Position numbers and translations under genes: made by a program
Shown here: positions 46,124-59,862 of the stretch, in pieces
Layout of the letters: the number at the start of each line of letters is the position of its first letter
Position numbering within the stretch: position 1 is the stretch's first letter
Notes under the pieces: generated by a model
What the model saw: only the letters and a program-made list of their open reading frames with translations
The model's database searches: none
What the model was told of the DNA's origin: nothing
Assembly (NCBI RefSeq): GCF_037027445.1
Contig: NZ_JBANDL010000002.1
Location: 3,720,001 to 3,784,000 of the forward strand
Direction: 5' to 3'
Source of the DNA: Lysobacter firmicutimachus
GTDB taxonomy: Bacteria; Pseudomonadota; Gammaproteobacteria; Xanthomonadales; Xanthomonadaceae
Length of the DNA stretch: 64,000 bases

Positions 46124-47959
46124 GTGCCCGCCGCCGCCCTGTCCGCTCCCGCCCTGCTCGCCACTCCGCTGCCCGCGGACCGGCTCGACTCGCTCGCCCG
46201 TCTCACCGACGGCCTGGACAAAGACAGCCTGTGGTGGCTGTCCGGCTACGCCGCCGGCCTGGCCCGCGCCGGCGGCGGCCTCGCCGCGGCGGTGCAGGCG
46301 CCGGTCGCCGACGCCCGCAGCGGCGAGCGGCTGAGCATCGTCTACGGCAGCCAGACCGGCAACGCCAAGCGCCTGGCCGAGCAGCTCGCCGGGCAGGCCG
46401 AAGCGGCCGGTCTCAACGTGCGCCTGCTGCGTGCCGACGCCTACCCGACCCGCGAACTCAAGAACGAGCGCCTGCTCTATCTGGTCGTCAGCACCCAGGG
46501 CGACGGCGACCCGTCCGACGACGCCCGCGGCCTGGTCGAGTTCATCGCCGGCAAGCGCGCGCCCGAACTCAAGCAGCTCAGCTACGCCGTGCTCGGCCTG
46601 GGCGATTCCAGCTATCCGCAATTCTGCGCGATCGGCCACAAGCTCGACGCGCGCCTGGCCGAACTCGGCGCCCACCGCCTGTTCGCCCGCGGCGACGCCG
46701 ACCTGGACCTGGAGACCGTGGCCGCGCCGTGGCTGCAGCAGGCCCTGGCCCAGGCCAAGGAAACCCTGAAGCCGGCCGCCGCGCACCTGGCCACGGTGAC
46801 CCCGCTGCGGCCGCTGCCGAGCGCGCCGGCGCACCACCGCGATGCGCCGTTCGCGGCCGAGCTGATCGGCAACCAGCGCCTGACCCAGGCGATCGCCGGC
46901 CGTTACCGCTCCGACAAGGACGTGCGCCACATCGAACTCTCGCTGGAGGGCTCGGGCCTGCATTACCAGCCCGGCGACGCGCTCGGCCTGTGGCCGCGCA
47001 ACCCGCCGCAGCTAGTCGAGGCGGTGCTGCACACCCTCGACCTCGACGGCGACGCCGCGGTCGCCCACGCCGGCCAGGAACTGCCGCTGCGCCAATGGCT
47101 GAGCGAGAAGCGCGAGCTGACCAAGCTGGCACGGCCGTTCGTCGCCAGCCACGCCGCGCACGCCCGCAGCGACGAACTCAACCGCCTGCTGGCCCCGGAC
47201 CAGGCCGCCGCGCTGACCGACCTGCTCGCCAACAGTCAGGTGATCGACCTGCTGCAGCGCTACGACGGCCACTGGAGCGCCGACGAGCTGGTCGCGGCGC
47301 TGCGCCCGCTGACGCCGCGGCTGTACTCGATCGCCTCCAGTCAGAAGCTGGTCGGCGACGAAGTCCATCTCACCGTCGCTCACCTGCAGTACGAAACCGC
47401 CGCCGGCACCCGCTGGGGCGCGGCCTCGCACCAGCTCGCCAGCGCCGCCGAAGGCGATCGCCTGCCGGTGTTCGTCGAACACAACGAACGCTTCCGCCTG
47501 CCCGCCGACGGCTCGCGCGACGTGATCATGATCGGCCCCGGCACCGGCGTCGCGCCGTTCCGCGGCTTCGTCCAGGAGCGCGCCGCCGACGGCGCCGGCG
47601 GCCGCAACTGGCTGCTGTTCGGCAATCCGCACTTCCGCACCGACTTCCTCTACCAGACCGAGTGGCAGGCCGCGCTCAAGTCCGGCCAGCTGCACCGCCT
47701 CGATCTGGCCTTCTCGCGCGACCAAAGCCACAAGGTCTACGTCCAGCATCGCCTGCGCGAACGCGGCCGCGAACTCTACGACTGGCTGCAGAACGGCGCC
47801 CACCTGTACGTGTGCGGCGACGCCACGCGCATGGCCAAGGACGTGCACGCGGCGCTGGTGGCGGCGATCGCCGAGCACGGCGGCAAGAGCGCGGAAGACG
47901 CGGAGGACTATCTCAATCAACTGCAGCAACAGGGCCGCTACGCCCGGGACGTGTACTGA
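46124..47959 (+). CDS. cysJ: CysJ, sulfite reductase flavoprotein
   Basis: A 611-residue diflavin reductase. Flavodoxin domain: [20 protein letters not shown] and [20 protein letters not shown]. The FAD domain has RLYSIASSQ. The NADPH domain has [41 protein letters not shown] and [12 protein letters not shown], ending in GRYARDVY. It passes NADPH electrons to CysI. It starts with GTG; no upstream in-frame ATG exists. Confidence 0.96.
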   Translation: MPAAALSAPALLATPLPADRLDSLARLTDGLDKDSLWWLSGYAAGLARAGGGLAAAVQAPVADARSGERLSIVYGSQTGNAKRLAEQLAGQAEAAGLNVRLLRADAYPTRELKNERLLYLVVSTQGDGDPSDDARGLVEFIAGKRAPELKQLSYAVLGLGDSSYPQFCAIGHKLDARLAELGAHRLFARGDADLDLETVAAPWLQQALAQAKETLKPAAAHLATVTPLRPLPSAPAHHRDAPFAAELIGNQRLTQAIAGRYRSDKDVRHIELSLEGSGLHYQPGDALGLWPRNPPQLVEAVLHTLDLDGDAAVAHAGQELPLRQWLSEKRELTKLARPFVASHAAHARSDELNRLLAPDQAAALTDLLANSQVIDLLQRYDGHWSADELVAALRPLTPRLYSIASSQKLVGDEVHLTVAHLQYETAAGTRWGAASHQLASAAEGDRLPVFVEHNERFRLPADGSRDVIMIGPGTGVAPFRGFVQERAADGAGGRNWLLFGNPHFRTDFLYQTEWQAALKSGQLHRLDLAFSRDQSHKVYVQHRLRERGRELYDWLQNGAHLYVCGDATRMAKDVHAALVAAIAEHGGKSAEDAEDYLNQLQQQGRYARDVY

Positions 47960-48194
47960 TGCGCGCTGTCGGCCATCGTCAATCGATCGAATCGGGCCGC
48001 ACGTCGCAGGCCGCCAGGTTCGGCTTCGTGTCTACTGATCGCAACGGATCGCGGCTTGCCCCGGCGGCCCGGATGGAACGCGGCAACGTCACCGATGCGA
48101 TCGAGCGCGCCGGCAAGAGCGTGCCGACGCCCACGGGCCGCGTTTCATTCGGGCTGCATCCGCGCAGCGCGCAGCGCCGCGCCGGAGCCGCGGC

Positions 48195-49934
48195 ATGAGC
48201 GCGCATTCGGTCGAGGACATCAAGCGCTCCAGCGCGCGGCTGCGCGGCAGCCTGCTGGAAAGCCTGGCCAATCCGGTCACCGGGGCGCTGAACGACGACG
48301 ATCAGACCCTGATCAAGTACCACGGCAGCTACCAGCAGGACGACCGCGACCTGCGCGAGGAGCGCCGCCAGGCGCGGCTGGAGCCGGCCTACAGTTTCAT
48401 GATCCGCACCCGCACCCCGGGCGGCGTGGTCTCGCCGGAGCAGTGGCTCAAGCTCGACGCGGTGGCCACGACCTACGCCGAACGCGGCTTGCGCGTGACC
48501 ACGCGCCAGGCGTTCCAGTTCCATGGCGTGATCAAGACCGAACTCAAGCCGACCATGCAGGCGATCAACGCCGCGCTGATCGACACCCTGGCCGCCTGCG
48601 GCGACGTCAACCGCAATGTCGCGGTCGCCGCCAATCCGCAGCTGTCGGCCAGCCACGCCGAGGTGTTCGCCCAGGCCGCGGCGCTGTCCGAGCACCTGCT
48701 GCCGAACACCCGCGCCTACTACGAGATCTGGCTGGACGAAGAGCGCGTCGCCGGCAGCGGCAGCGAAGACGAGCCGATCTACGGCGAGGTCTACCTGCCG
48801 CGCAAGTTCAAGATCGGCTTCGCGATTCCGCCCTACAACGACGTCGACGTGTTCGCCCAGGACCTGGGCTACATCGCGGTGATCGAGGACGGCCGCGTGC
48901 TCGGCTACAACGTCACCGTCGGCGGCGGCATGGGCGCGACCCACGGCGATCCGGAAACCTATCCGCGCCTGGGCGATGTGATCGGGTTCGCGACGCCCGA
49001 GCAGGTGATCCCGGTCGGCGTGGCGGTGGTCACCGCCCAGCGCGACTTCGGCAATCGCGCCGTGCGCAAGCGCGCGCGGCTGAAGTACACCATCGACGAC
49101 CGCGGCCTGGACTGGTTCAAAGCGGAAGTCGAACGGCGCGCCGGTTTCCCTCTCCTTCCGGCGCGCCCGTTCGCCTTCCGCCACAACGGCGACCGCTTCG
49201 GCTGGGTCGAGGGCGACGACGGCCGCGGCCACCTGACCCTGCGCATTCCGGCCGGACGGATCGTCGACGGCCCGTTGGACGGGCAAGGCGCCGCGGTGAG
49301 CCACCTCAGCGGCCTGCGCGAAATCGCCCGGTTGCTGCTGGCGCACGAGGGCGCGCAGTTCCGCATGACCCCGAATCAGAACCTGGTCATCGCCGGGGTT
49401 CCGGCCCCGGTGCGCGCCGAAGTCGATGCGCTGGTCGCGCAGCACGGCCTGGACGGCTACCGCGCCGCCAGCCCCGTGCGTCGCAACGCGATCGCTTGCG
49501 TGGCGCTGCCGACCTGCGGCCTGGCCATGGCCGAGGCCGAACGCTACCTGCCCGACTTCGTCGCCCAGGTCGAAACCCTGCTCGACCGCCACGGCATTGC
49601 GCAGGCGGCGATCAACCTGCGCATCAGCGGCTGTCCGAACGGCTGCTCGCGTCCCTACCTGGGCGAGATCGCCCTGGTCGGCAAGGCGCCGGGGCGCTAC
49701 AACTTGATGCTCGGCGCCGACCATCGCGGCCAGCGCCTGAACACGCTGTACCGCGAGAACATCGCCGAAGCCGAGATCCTCGCCGCGCTGGATCCGCTGC
49801 TGGCCGGCTACGCCAGAGACGCCGCCGCCGACGAAGGCTTCGGCGACTATCTGGTGCGCAGCGGCGTGGTCGCGATTCCGTATCCCACCCCCACCGGCAT
49901 TCCCGTCGTCCTGATTGCAGAGGCCGCCGCATGA
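48195..49934 (+). CDS. cysI: CysI, sulfite reductase hemoprotein
   Basis: A 579-residue siroheme/4Fe-4S protein. Fe-S/siroheme cysteines are in [20 protein letters not shown] and [19 protein letters not shown]. Substrate-region segments include [15 protein letters not shown] and [16 protein letters not shown]. It reduces sulfite to sulfide by six electrons with CysJ. It overlaps cysH by four bases (ATGA). The siroheme supply gene cysG is further on in the same region. Confidence 0.96.
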   Translation: MSAHSVEDIKRSSARLRGSLLESLANPVTGALNDDDQTLIKYHGSYQQDDRDLREERRQARLEPAYSFMIRTRTPGGVVSPEQWLKLDAVATTYAERGLRVTTRQAFQFHGVIKTELKPTMQAINAALIDTLAACGDVNRNVAVAANPQLSASHAEVFAQAAALSEHLLPNTRAYYEIWLDEERVAGSGSEDEPIYGEVYLPRKFKIGFAIPPYNDVDVFAQDLGYIAVIEDGRVLGYNVTVGGGMGATHGDPETYPRLGDVIGFATPEQVIPVGVAVVTAQRDFGNRAVRKRARLKYTIDDRGLDWFKAEVERRAGFPLLPARPFAFRHNGDRFGWVEGDDGRGHLTLRIPAGRIVDGPLDGQGAAVSHLSGLREIARLLLAHEGAQFRMTPNQNLVIAGVPAPVRAEVDALVAQHGLDGYRAASPVRRNAIACVALPTCGLAMAEAERYLPDFVAQVETLLDRHGIAQAAINLRISGCPNGCSRPYLGEIALVGKAPGRYNLMLGADHRGQRLNTLYRENIAEAEILAALDPLLAGYARDAAADEGFGDYLVRSGVVAIPYPTPTGIPVVLIAEAAA

Positions 49935-50680
49935 GCGCTCCGATCGATCCCGTCACCGCCGCCGAGTCGCCGCGCGCGCTGGCCGAACTCAACGCCTGGC
50001 TGGGCACCCGCAGCGCCGAGCAGCGCGTGGCCTGGGCGCTGGAAAACACCGCCGGCGAACACGCGCTGTCGTCGAGCTTCGGCGCCCAGTCGGCGGTGTC
50101 GCTGCACATGGTCACCCGGCAGGCGCCGGCCATTCCGGTGATCGTGATCGACACCGGCTACCTGTTTCCCGAAACCTACCGCTTCATCGACGAGCTCGGC
50201 GAGCGCCTGCAGCTCAATCTGCAGGTCTATCGGCCGCAGATCGGCGTGGCCTGGATGGAGGCGCGCTTCGGCCGGCTGTGGGAACAGGGCGTGGAGGGCA
50301 TCGAGCGTTACAACCGCATGCGCAAGGTCGAGCCGATGCAGCGCGCCCTGGCCGAACTCGGCGTGCGCACCTGGATCGCCGGCCTGCGCCGCAGCCAGTC
50401 CAGCAGCCGCGCCAACATCGACTTCCTGCAACTGCGCGACGGCCGCTGGAAACTGCACCCGCTGGCCGACTGGAGCGACCGCGACATCTGGGACTATCTG
50501 CGCGCGCACGACCTGCCGTACCACCCGCTGTGGCACCAGGGTTACGTCTCGATCGGCGACGTCCACACCACGCGTCCGCTGGAAGCGGGCATGCGCGACG
50601 AGGACACCCGTTTCTTCGGCCTCAAGCGCGAATGCGGCCTGCATTTCGACAGCGAACCGGCGGAACCGCAGGCGGCTTGA
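49931..50680 (+). CDS. cysH: CysH, PAPS reductase
   Basis: A 249-residue reductase. The adenosine phosphosulfate-binding region is [18 protein letters not shown], and the catalytic Cys is in the C-terminal [10 protein letters not shown]. The absence of the two additional CC..CxxC cysteine pairs of Fe-S APS reductases means it is the PAPS-using type, consistent with a CysC kinase domain being present in cysNC. It reduces PAPS to sulfite with thioredoxin. Confidence 0.96.
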   Translation: MSAPIDPVTAAESPRALAELNAWLGTRSAEQRVAWALENTAGEHALSSSFGAQSAVSLHMVTRQAPAIPVIVIDTGYLFPETYRFIDELGERLQLNLQVYRPQIGVAWMEARFGRLWEQGVEGIERYNRMRKVEPMQRALAELGVRTWIAGLRRSQSSSRANIDFLQLRDGRWKLHPLADWSDRDIWDYLRAHDLPYHPLWHQGYVSIGDVHTTRPLEAGMRDEDTRFFGLKRECGLHFDSEPAEPQAA

Positions 50681-51138
50681 GTTCGGTTTTGGTGGGAAGC
50701 GAACAGTACAGGCGGAAACAAATCCCCCCTGCCCCCTTTTTTTAAAGGGGACGGCAGAAGCTTCAAGAGAAGAGCGGCAAAAGCGGCGTCTCGACTCGAA
50801 CGACCTGCACCCGCCAACGACCCGCACCTGCCAACGGTCTACCCGTGGCAGCGATCTACTCGCGCAGGCGATCCAATGTACTCGCGCCGCCGCTTTAGCC
50901 GTACCGACGGCTTATCGGCATGAGCGACGCACCGGTATCAGCGGTGTAACGCCTCGGGCGATGCACCGGCGCCACTCACCTACGACGCCCGCGACGTAGC
51001 GGCATGCCGTAATGGAGCAGACACCTACACCTCCACGTCTCCCACCCAAAGCATTCCCCTTTGAAAAAGGGGGCCAGGGGGTATTTGCTGTTAGTTGTCG
51101 CCGCCCCTCACAACGGTCTATCCGACCAACCCGCCGCA
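50681..51138. repeat. Gap with an inverted pair of CCCCTTT hairpin elements
   Basis: An element at 50718-50753 (CAAATCCCCCCTGCCCCC, then a CCCCTTT/AAAGGGG hairpin) and its reverse copy at 51053-51088 face each other across 300 bp. A third relative is at 30213. No gene was identified in this 458 bp gap between cysH and cysB. Confidence 0.75.
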
Positions 51139-52122
51139 TCAAGTCCCGATCGACTGGGTCAGCTCGGCCCAGGTCGGCGCCAACGGCCATTGCGGCTCCA
51201 GATTGCCTTCCAGCACCCGGCGCAGGTCGCGGCGGTCGATCTGCGGCGCCAGCCCGTGGATCAGCTCCAGCGCATAGTCGCGCAGCACCCGCGCACGCGG
51301 GATCACCGCCCAGGTCACGCACTCCGGCAGCGCATCCGGCGCAGTCAGCGCGCGCAGGTCTTCGTCGCGCGCGGTGACGGCCATCTCCGCCAGCAGGCCG
51401 ACGCCGAGACCGGCGCGCACATAGGTCTTGATCAGATCGGCGTCGCGCGCCGTCATCGCCAGCAACGGTTCGTGCCCGCCGGCGACGAAGGCGCGGCGCA
51501 GCGACGACTCGGGCCGGGTCGAGGATTCGTAGCTAATCAACGGCTCGGCGGCGAGTTCCGACAACGTCGGCGGCCGGCCCAGCTTGGCCAGGGCGTGCGC
51601 GCGCGGCACCAGCACCACCCGGCGCCAGCGGAACAGCGGCACCGCCAACCCGCCCTCGGGCGCGGCGCCGGCGGTGCTGATCACCGCCAGGTCGGCATTG
51701 CCGTGCGACAGGTTCGACAGCACCTCGCCGTCCGAGGCCGCCTGCAAGTGCACGCTGACCTGGGGGAAGTTGCGCTTGACCTGGGCGATCACCGGCGGCA
51801 GCACGAAGCGCGCCTGGGTATGGGTGGTCGACAGCACCAGCCGGCCGGCATGCTGGCCGCGCTCGTTGGCGGCGTAGGCGCGGATGTTGGCCGCTTCTTC
51901 CAGGATCCGGCGGGCATGTTCCAGCACCCGTTCGCCGGCCGGTGCGATCGCTTCCAGGCTACGGCCCTTGCGCACGAACAGCAGGAAGCCGAGCTCGTCC
52001 TCGAGCTGCTTGAGCTGCTTGGACAGGCCGGGCTGGGTCGCGTGCACACGCTCCGCGGCCAGGGTGATGTTCAACCCGGAATCGGCGATCGCGACCAGGT
52101 AGCGCAGTTGGGTGAGGGTCAT
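51139..52122 (-). CDS. cysB: CysB-like LysR-family regulator
   Basis: A 327-residue LysR regulator. The N-terminal HTH is MTLTQLRYLVAIADSGLNITLAAERVHATQPGLSKQLKQLEDELG, followed by an effector domain with LSTTHTQARFVLPPVI, as in CysB (O-acetylserine-binding group). Its place between the cysJIH and cysGK genes supports CysB rather than Cbl. It would activate the sulfate assimilation genes when O-acetylserine accumulates. The ATG at 52122 fits the family start. Confidence 0.92.
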   Translation of the reverse strand: MTLTQLRYLVAIADSGLNITLAAERVHATQPGLSKQLKQLEDELGFLLFVRKGRSLEAIAPAGERVLEHARRILEEAANIRAYAANERGQHAGRLVLSTTHTQARFVLPPVIAQVKRNFPQVSVHLQAASDGEVLSNLSHGNADLAVISTAGAAPEGGLAVPLFRWRRVVLVPRAHALAKLGRPPTLSELAAEPLISYESSTRPESSLRRAFVAGGHEPLLAMTARDADLIKTYVRAGLGVGLLAEMAVTARDEDLRALTAPDALPECVTWAVIPRARVLRDYALELIHGLAPQIDRRDLRRVLEGNLEPQWPLAPTWAELTQSIGT

Positions 52123-52446
52123 GGCGAGGCGGTCCGTAAGAGGGAGGGATCGGCGGCGCGACGGCGCAGGCGGCGACAACAGCCGGTCCCGGAACGGAGG
52201 GGACGGTGCGGTCGGCAGCGGCTCGGGCGGATCGCGTCCACGTGATCTATCGCTCTATTCGGATGGAAGGATTTCTAGATTAGCCAGCGCGGCAACAGCT
52301 TGTCCAGTTTTGGTTTCTGAACGCAAGTAATAGGTAGCGCGGCTCATTACGCCGCGGCATGTGCAAAGGCGGCGCCGTCATTTCCCGCCGCCGGCAGGGG
52401 GCCGTAGCGTCGTACCGTCCTCCCACCCCGCTACCCGGTCGCCGCC
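52123..52446. promoter_or_regulatory. Divergent cysB/cysG control region
   Basis: 324 bp with an AT-richer block at 52255-52355. TAGAAATCC is read on the minus strand at 52269-52277, shared with the cysD/cysJ region. No gene is present, and no promoter pair is convincing. Confidence 0.5.
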
Positions 52447-53910
<1,464 letters not shown>

Positions 53911-53950
53911 GTCACTCACCGCATCCGAACCCACGCCACGGGAGCCTTTC

Positions 53951-54931
53951 ATGCCTCTGTACGACAGCATCCTCGACACCGTCGGCGACACGCCGATCGT
54001 CAAGCTCCATCGCATCGCGCCCAAGCACGTATCGCTGTACGCCAAGGTCGAATCGTTCAATCCCGGCGGCTCGGTCAAGGACCGCCTGGCGCTGGCGATC
54101 GTGCTCGACGCCGAACGCAGCGGCGCGCTCAAGCCCGGCCAGACGATCGTGGAGGCGACCTCGGGCAACACCGGCATCGCCCTGGCGATGGTCGCCGCCG
54201 CGCGCGGCTATCCCTTCGTCGCGGTGATGACCGAGACCTTCTCGGTCGAGCGGCGCAAACTGATGCGCGCGTACGGCGCCAAGGTGATCCTCACGCCCGC
54301 CGCCGAACGCGGCAGCGGCATGGTGCGCAAGGCCGCCGAACTGGCCGAGCAGCACGGCTGGTTCCTGGCCCGCCAGTTCGACAACCCGGCCAACCCGGCC
54401 TACCACCGCAGCACCACCGGCCCGGAAATCCTGCGCGATTTCGCCGGCAAGCGGCTGGACTACTTCGTCACCGGCTGGGGCACCGGCGGCACCCTCAGCG
54501 GCGCCGGCCAGGTGCTCAAGCTGGCCCGTCCGGATCTGAAGATCGTCACCTCCGAGCCGGCCGGCGCCTCCCTGCTCAGCGGCAAGGACTGGCAGCCGCA
54601 CAAGATCCAGGGCTGGACGCCGGATTTCGTGCCCGGCGTGCTCGACCGCACGATCGCCGACGAGATCCGTCCGGTCGACGACCTCAGCGCGCGCGACACC
54701 GCGCGCCGCCTCGCCGCCGAGGAAGGCCTGTTCGTCGGCATCTCCGCCGGCGCTACGGTCGCCGCCGCCTTGCAGGTCGCCGAGCAGGCGCCGGAAGGCT
54801 CGGTGCTGCTGGCGATGCTGCCCGACACCGGCGAGCGTTACCTGTCCACGTTCCTGTTCGAGGGCGTTGCCGAAGGCTCCGACGACGAGTGGCTGGCGTC
54901 GCTGGAAGCGCGCCAGACAGCGGCCGCCTGA
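53951..54931 (+). CDS. cysK: CysK, cysteine synthase A
   Basis: A 326-residue PLP enzyme. The PLP lysine is in FNPGGSVKDRLAL, the substrate loop is TSGNTGIALAMVAA, and the phosphate-binding loop is GWGTGGTLSGAGQVL. The C-terminus contains LPDTGERYLSTFLF. It makes cysteine from O-acetylserine and sulfide. The ATG at 53951 has GGAG ten bases upstream. It ends the sulfur cluster. Confidence 0.95.
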   Translation: MPLYDSILDTVGDTPIVKLHRIAPKHVSLYAKVESFNPGGSVKDRLALAIVLDAERSGALKPGQTIVEATSGNTGIALAMVAAARGYPFVAVMTETFSVERRKLMRAYGAKVILTPAAERGSGMVRKAAELAEQHGWFLARQFDNPANPAYHRSTTGPEILRDFAGKRLDYFVTGWGTGGTLSGAGQVLKLARPDLKIVTSEPAGASLLSGKDWQPHKIQGWTPDFVPGVLDRTIADEIRPVDDLSARDTARRLAAEEGLFVGISAGATVAAALQVAEQAPEGSVLLAMLPDTGERYLSTFLFEGVAEGSDDEWLASLEARQTAAA

Positions 54932-57133
<2,202 letters not shown>

Positions 57134-57201
57134 ATGTCCCCCCAATCGATATCGCGCGGCCTGAACCACCGCAGCCTCTCCTCCCTGCGAACTGGAATCC
57201 C

Positions 57202-57756
57202 ATGACCGCCGTCAGCCTCACCAAGACCAGCAAATTCCTCAGCCTGGTGCTGCGCCACGAACCCGAAGCGATCGGCCTGAGCCTCGACAGCAACGGCTGG
57301 GCCGACCTCGACGACCTGATCCGCCTGGCCAATGCCGACGGCAAGCCGGTAACGCGCGCGTTGATCGAGCAAGTCGTGCGCGACAACGACAAGCAGCGCT
57401 TCGCGATCAGCGCCGACGGCACCCGCATCCGCGCCAATCAAGGCCACTCGATCGAGATCGACCTGGCGCTGACCGCGCTGGCGCCGCCGGCCGTGCTTTA
57501 CCACGGCACCGCGACCCGCTTCGCCAAGTCGATCCGCAACCTGGGCCTGGTCAAGCAGAGCCGCCAGCACGTGCACTTGTCGTCCGACGCGGACACCGCG
57601 ATCGAGGTCGGCAGCCGCCACGGCAAGGCCCTGGTGCTGTCGATTCGCGCCGGCGACATGCACGCGCGCGGCCTGAGCTTCTTCCAATCCGAAAACGGCG
57701 TCTGGCTGACCGACGCGGTGGCGCCGGAATTCATCGACTGGCCGGCCCAGGACTGA
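57202..57756 (+). CDS. kptA: KptA, RNA 2'-phosphotransferase
   Basis: A 184-residue Tpt1/KptA protein. Family blocks are [67 protein letters not shown] and [10 protein letters not shown], covering the conserved Arg/His catalytic residues. The enzyme moves a 2'-phosphate from RNA to NAD+, releasing ADP-ribose 1''-2'' cyclic phosphate. The usual bacterial substrate is unclear. It ends two bases before the macro-domain gene. Confidence 0.93.
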   Translation: MTAVSLTKTSKFLSLVLRHEPEAIGLSLDSNGWADLDDLIRLANADGKPVTRALIEQVVRDNDKQRFAISADGTRIRANQGHSIEIDLALTALAPPAVLYHGTATRFAKSIRNLGLVKQSRQHVHLSSDADTAIEVGSRHGKALVLSIRAGDMHARGLSFFQSENGVWLTDAVAPEFIDWPAQD

Positions 57757-57758
57757 AC

Positions 57759-58253
57759 ATGCGCCTGCACGCCATCCGCGCCGACATCACCACGCTGAGC
57801 GTGGACGCGATCGTCAACGCCGCCAATTCGTCCTTGCTCGGCGGCGGCGGCGTCGACGGCGCGATCCATCGCGCGGCCGGCCCGGAACTGGTCGCCGAAT
57901 GCCGCCTGCTCGGCGGCTGCAAGACCGGCGAGGCCAAGCTCACCCGCGGTCATCGCCTGCTCGCCGCTTATGTCATCCACACGGTCGGGCCGGTCTGGCG
58001 CGGCGGCGAACACGGCGAGCCGGATCTGTTGGCGGACTGCTATCGCAACGCGCTGGCGCTGGCCGAACGCCACCGCCTGCGCCGCATCGCCTTTCCCTGC
58101 ATCGGCACCGGCATCTACGGCTATCCGCTGCAGGCCGCGGCGCGGATCGCCATCGACACCGTGCTCGCGCATACCGGCACGGGCATCGAGGAAGTCGTGT
58201 TCTGTTGTTATTCCGAGGCCGACCTGGCTGTCTACGCCGGCCTGCTCGGCTGA
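57759..58253 (+). CDS. Macro-domain O-acetyl-ADP-ribose deacetylase (YmdB type)
   Basis: A 164-residue macro-domain protein. [46 protein letters not shown] and IHTVGPVW are the ADP-ribose-binding and catalytic loops, followed by [19 protein letters not shown]. These match the YmdB/MacroD-type enzymes that hydrolyse O-acetyl-ADP-ribose and ADP-ribosyl bonds. It starts two bases after kptA. Confidence 0.93.
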   Translation: MRLHAIRADITTLSVDAIVNAANSSLLGGGGVDGAIHRAAGPELVAECRLLGGCKTGEAKLTRGHRLLAAYVIHTVGPVWRGGEHGEPDLLADCYRNALALAERHRLRRIAFPCIGTGIYGYPLQAAARIAIDTVLAHTGTGIEEVVFCCYSEADLAVYAGLLG

Positions 58254-58273
58254 ACCGCGATCTTCCTGCCCGC

Positions 58274-58984
58274 ATGAGCGCCGACCACCGCTTCTCCGAA
58301 GACGAACGCCGCGGCTTGTACCGGGCGATCTTCGAACGCCGCGACGTGCGTTCGCAGTTCCGTCCCGATCCGATTCCGCCCGATGCGCTGGCGCGCCTGC
58401 TGCGCGCCGCGCACCACGCGCCCTCGGTCGGCTTCATGCAGCCCTGGGACTTCGTCCTGGTAGACGACCCGGCGCTGAAGCGGCGGGTCAAGGCGCTGTA
58501 CGACGAGGCCAACGCCGAAGCCGCGGCGAACTACAGCGAGGAGCGCGCCGCGCTGTACCGGCGGCTCAAGCTAGAAGGCATCGTCGACAGCCCGATCAAC
58601 CTGTGCATCACCTGCGACCGCCAGCGCGGCGGCCCGCACGTGCTCGGCCGCAACACCCTGCTCGACGCCGACCTGTTCAGCGCCTGCCTGGCGGTGCAGA
58701 ACCTGTGGCTGGCCGCGCGCGCCGAAGGCATCGGCGTGGGTTGGGTCAGCATCCTGGAACCGAACGAGTTGGCGCGGGTGTTGAACCTGCCCGAAGGCGT
58801 GTTCCCGCTGGCCTACCTGTGCCTGGGCTATGTCAGCGAATTCCTGCCGCGTCCCGAACTGGAAACCCAAGGCTGGCGCTCGCGCCTGCCGCTGCACGAG
58901 CTGATCCACGGCAACGGCTGGGGCGGCGCGATCGAAGACGAGGCGCTGCGCGCGGCGGTCGCGCAGGACGACGGGCAAGGTTGA
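58274..58984 (+). CDS. bluB: BluB, 5,6-dimethylbenzimidazole synthase
   Basis: A 236-residue nitroreductase-fold protein. The BluB signature is AIFERRDVRSQFRPDPIP, HAPSVGFMQPWDFVLVDD, GGPHVLGRNTLLDADLFSACLAVQNLWLAAR and LCLGYVSEFLPRPELE. It consumes reduced FMN and oxygen to make the lower ligand of vitamin B12. No other cobalamin gene is nearby. The ATG at 58274 is 20 bp after the macro-domain gene. Confidence 0.92.
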   Translation: MSADHRFSEDERRGLYRAIFERRDVRSQFRPDPIPPDALARLLRAAHHAPSVGFMQPWDFVLVDDPALKRRVKALYDEANAEAAANYSEERAALYRRLKLEGIVDSPINLCITCDRQRGGPHVLGRNTLLDADLFSACLAVQNLWLAARAEGIGVGWVSILEPNELARVLNLPEGVFPLAYLCLGYVSEFLPRPELETQGWRSRLPLHELIHGNGWGGAIEDEALRAAVAQDDGQG

Positions 58985-59060
58985 GCGGTATTGCCTTGGG
59001 GCGCCGCGCTTACAGGCGCGGGTCCATGGCTTCGATCGATGACATCGGCGTTGGGCTCTC

Positions 59061-59100
59061 TGCGCGTCCAGCGGTCGCGGCTTGCGCCGCTCCTACTCCC
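59061..59100. repeat. REP-like element copy
   Basis: Reads TGCGCGTCC, then GCGGTCGCGG, CTTGCGCCGC, TCCTACTCCC. The TGCGCGTCC prefix is shared with copies at 39401 and 39485. Confidence 0.75.
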
Positions 59101-59136
59101 GGGAAGCGGCACTACGCGGGCACCGACGGCGCAGAA

Positions 59137-59862
59137 TCAATCCGCGCCCAGAGTCTGGCGCAGGAACGGCACGGTGATGCGACGCTGCGCGGCCAGCGAG
59201 GCGCGGTCGAGCTTGTCCAACGTCTGGGTCAGCCCGCCCAGGTCGCGGTCGGTGCGCTTGAGCAGCCATTCCAGCGCGGCCTCTTCCAGCGCCAACCCGC
59301 GCCGCTGCGCGCGTTGCCGCAGCACCTGCGCCCGGCCTTCGTCGTTCAGCGGCGTCAGCACCAGGCGCGTGCACTGCGACAGTCGCGAACGCAGGTCCGG
59401 CAGGGTCAGGGCCAGTTCGTCGGGGTTCTCGCGCGCGGCGTAGATCAGCGCGATGCCGGCCTGACGCGCGCGGTTATGGGTGTCGAACAACGCGATCTCG
59501 TCCTCGCGCCGGCCGGCGATGGCTTCGATCCCGTCCAACGCCAGCAGGTCGTTGCCTTCCAGCGCATGCAGCGCGTCGCGCAGACGCCCGACCGCGGCCG
59601 CCAGCGGCAGATAGGCGGCGCGACGTCCGGCCGCGTCGGCCTCGGCGCAGGCGCCGAGCAGCAGATGGGTCTTGCCGACTCCGGACGGGCCGGCCAGATA
59701 GACCCAGTCGGCGCCGCTGGGATCGACGTAGCCGGCGGTCTCGTGGGTGTGCGTGGCCAGCGCGCGCAACTGCGCGATCGCTCCGTCCGGCGCATCCACA
59801 TAGGTTTCCAAACGCTGATCCGGCGGATAACGCAGGGTCAGCGGCAACTGCGGAACACTCAC
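59137..59862 (-). CDS. hda: Hda, DnaA regulatory inactivator
   Basis: A 241-residue AAA+ protein. It starts with GTG as VSVPQLPLTLRYPPDQ, where QLPLTL is the beta-clamp-binding motif typical of Hda. Walker A is GPSGVGKTHLLLG, Walker B is LLALDGIEAI, and sensor region is RLSQCTRLVLTPLNDE. The C-terminal DRDLGGLTQTLDKLDRASLAAQRRITVPFLRQTL matches Hda. It inactivates DnaA-ATP on the loaded clamp. GTG overlaps the perM stop (GTGA). Confidence 0.93.
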   Translation of the reverse strand: MSVPQLPLTLRYPPDQRLETYVDAPDGAIAQLRALATHTHETAGYVDPSGADWVYLAGPSGVGKTHLLLGACAEADAAGRRAAYLPLAAAVGRLRDALHALEGNDLLALDGIEAIAGRREDEIALFDTHNRARQAGIALIYAARENPDELALTLPDLRSRLSQCTRLVLTPLNDEGRAQVLRQRAQRRGLALEEAALEWLLKRTDRDLGGLTQTLDKLDRASLAAQRRITVPFLRQTLGAD

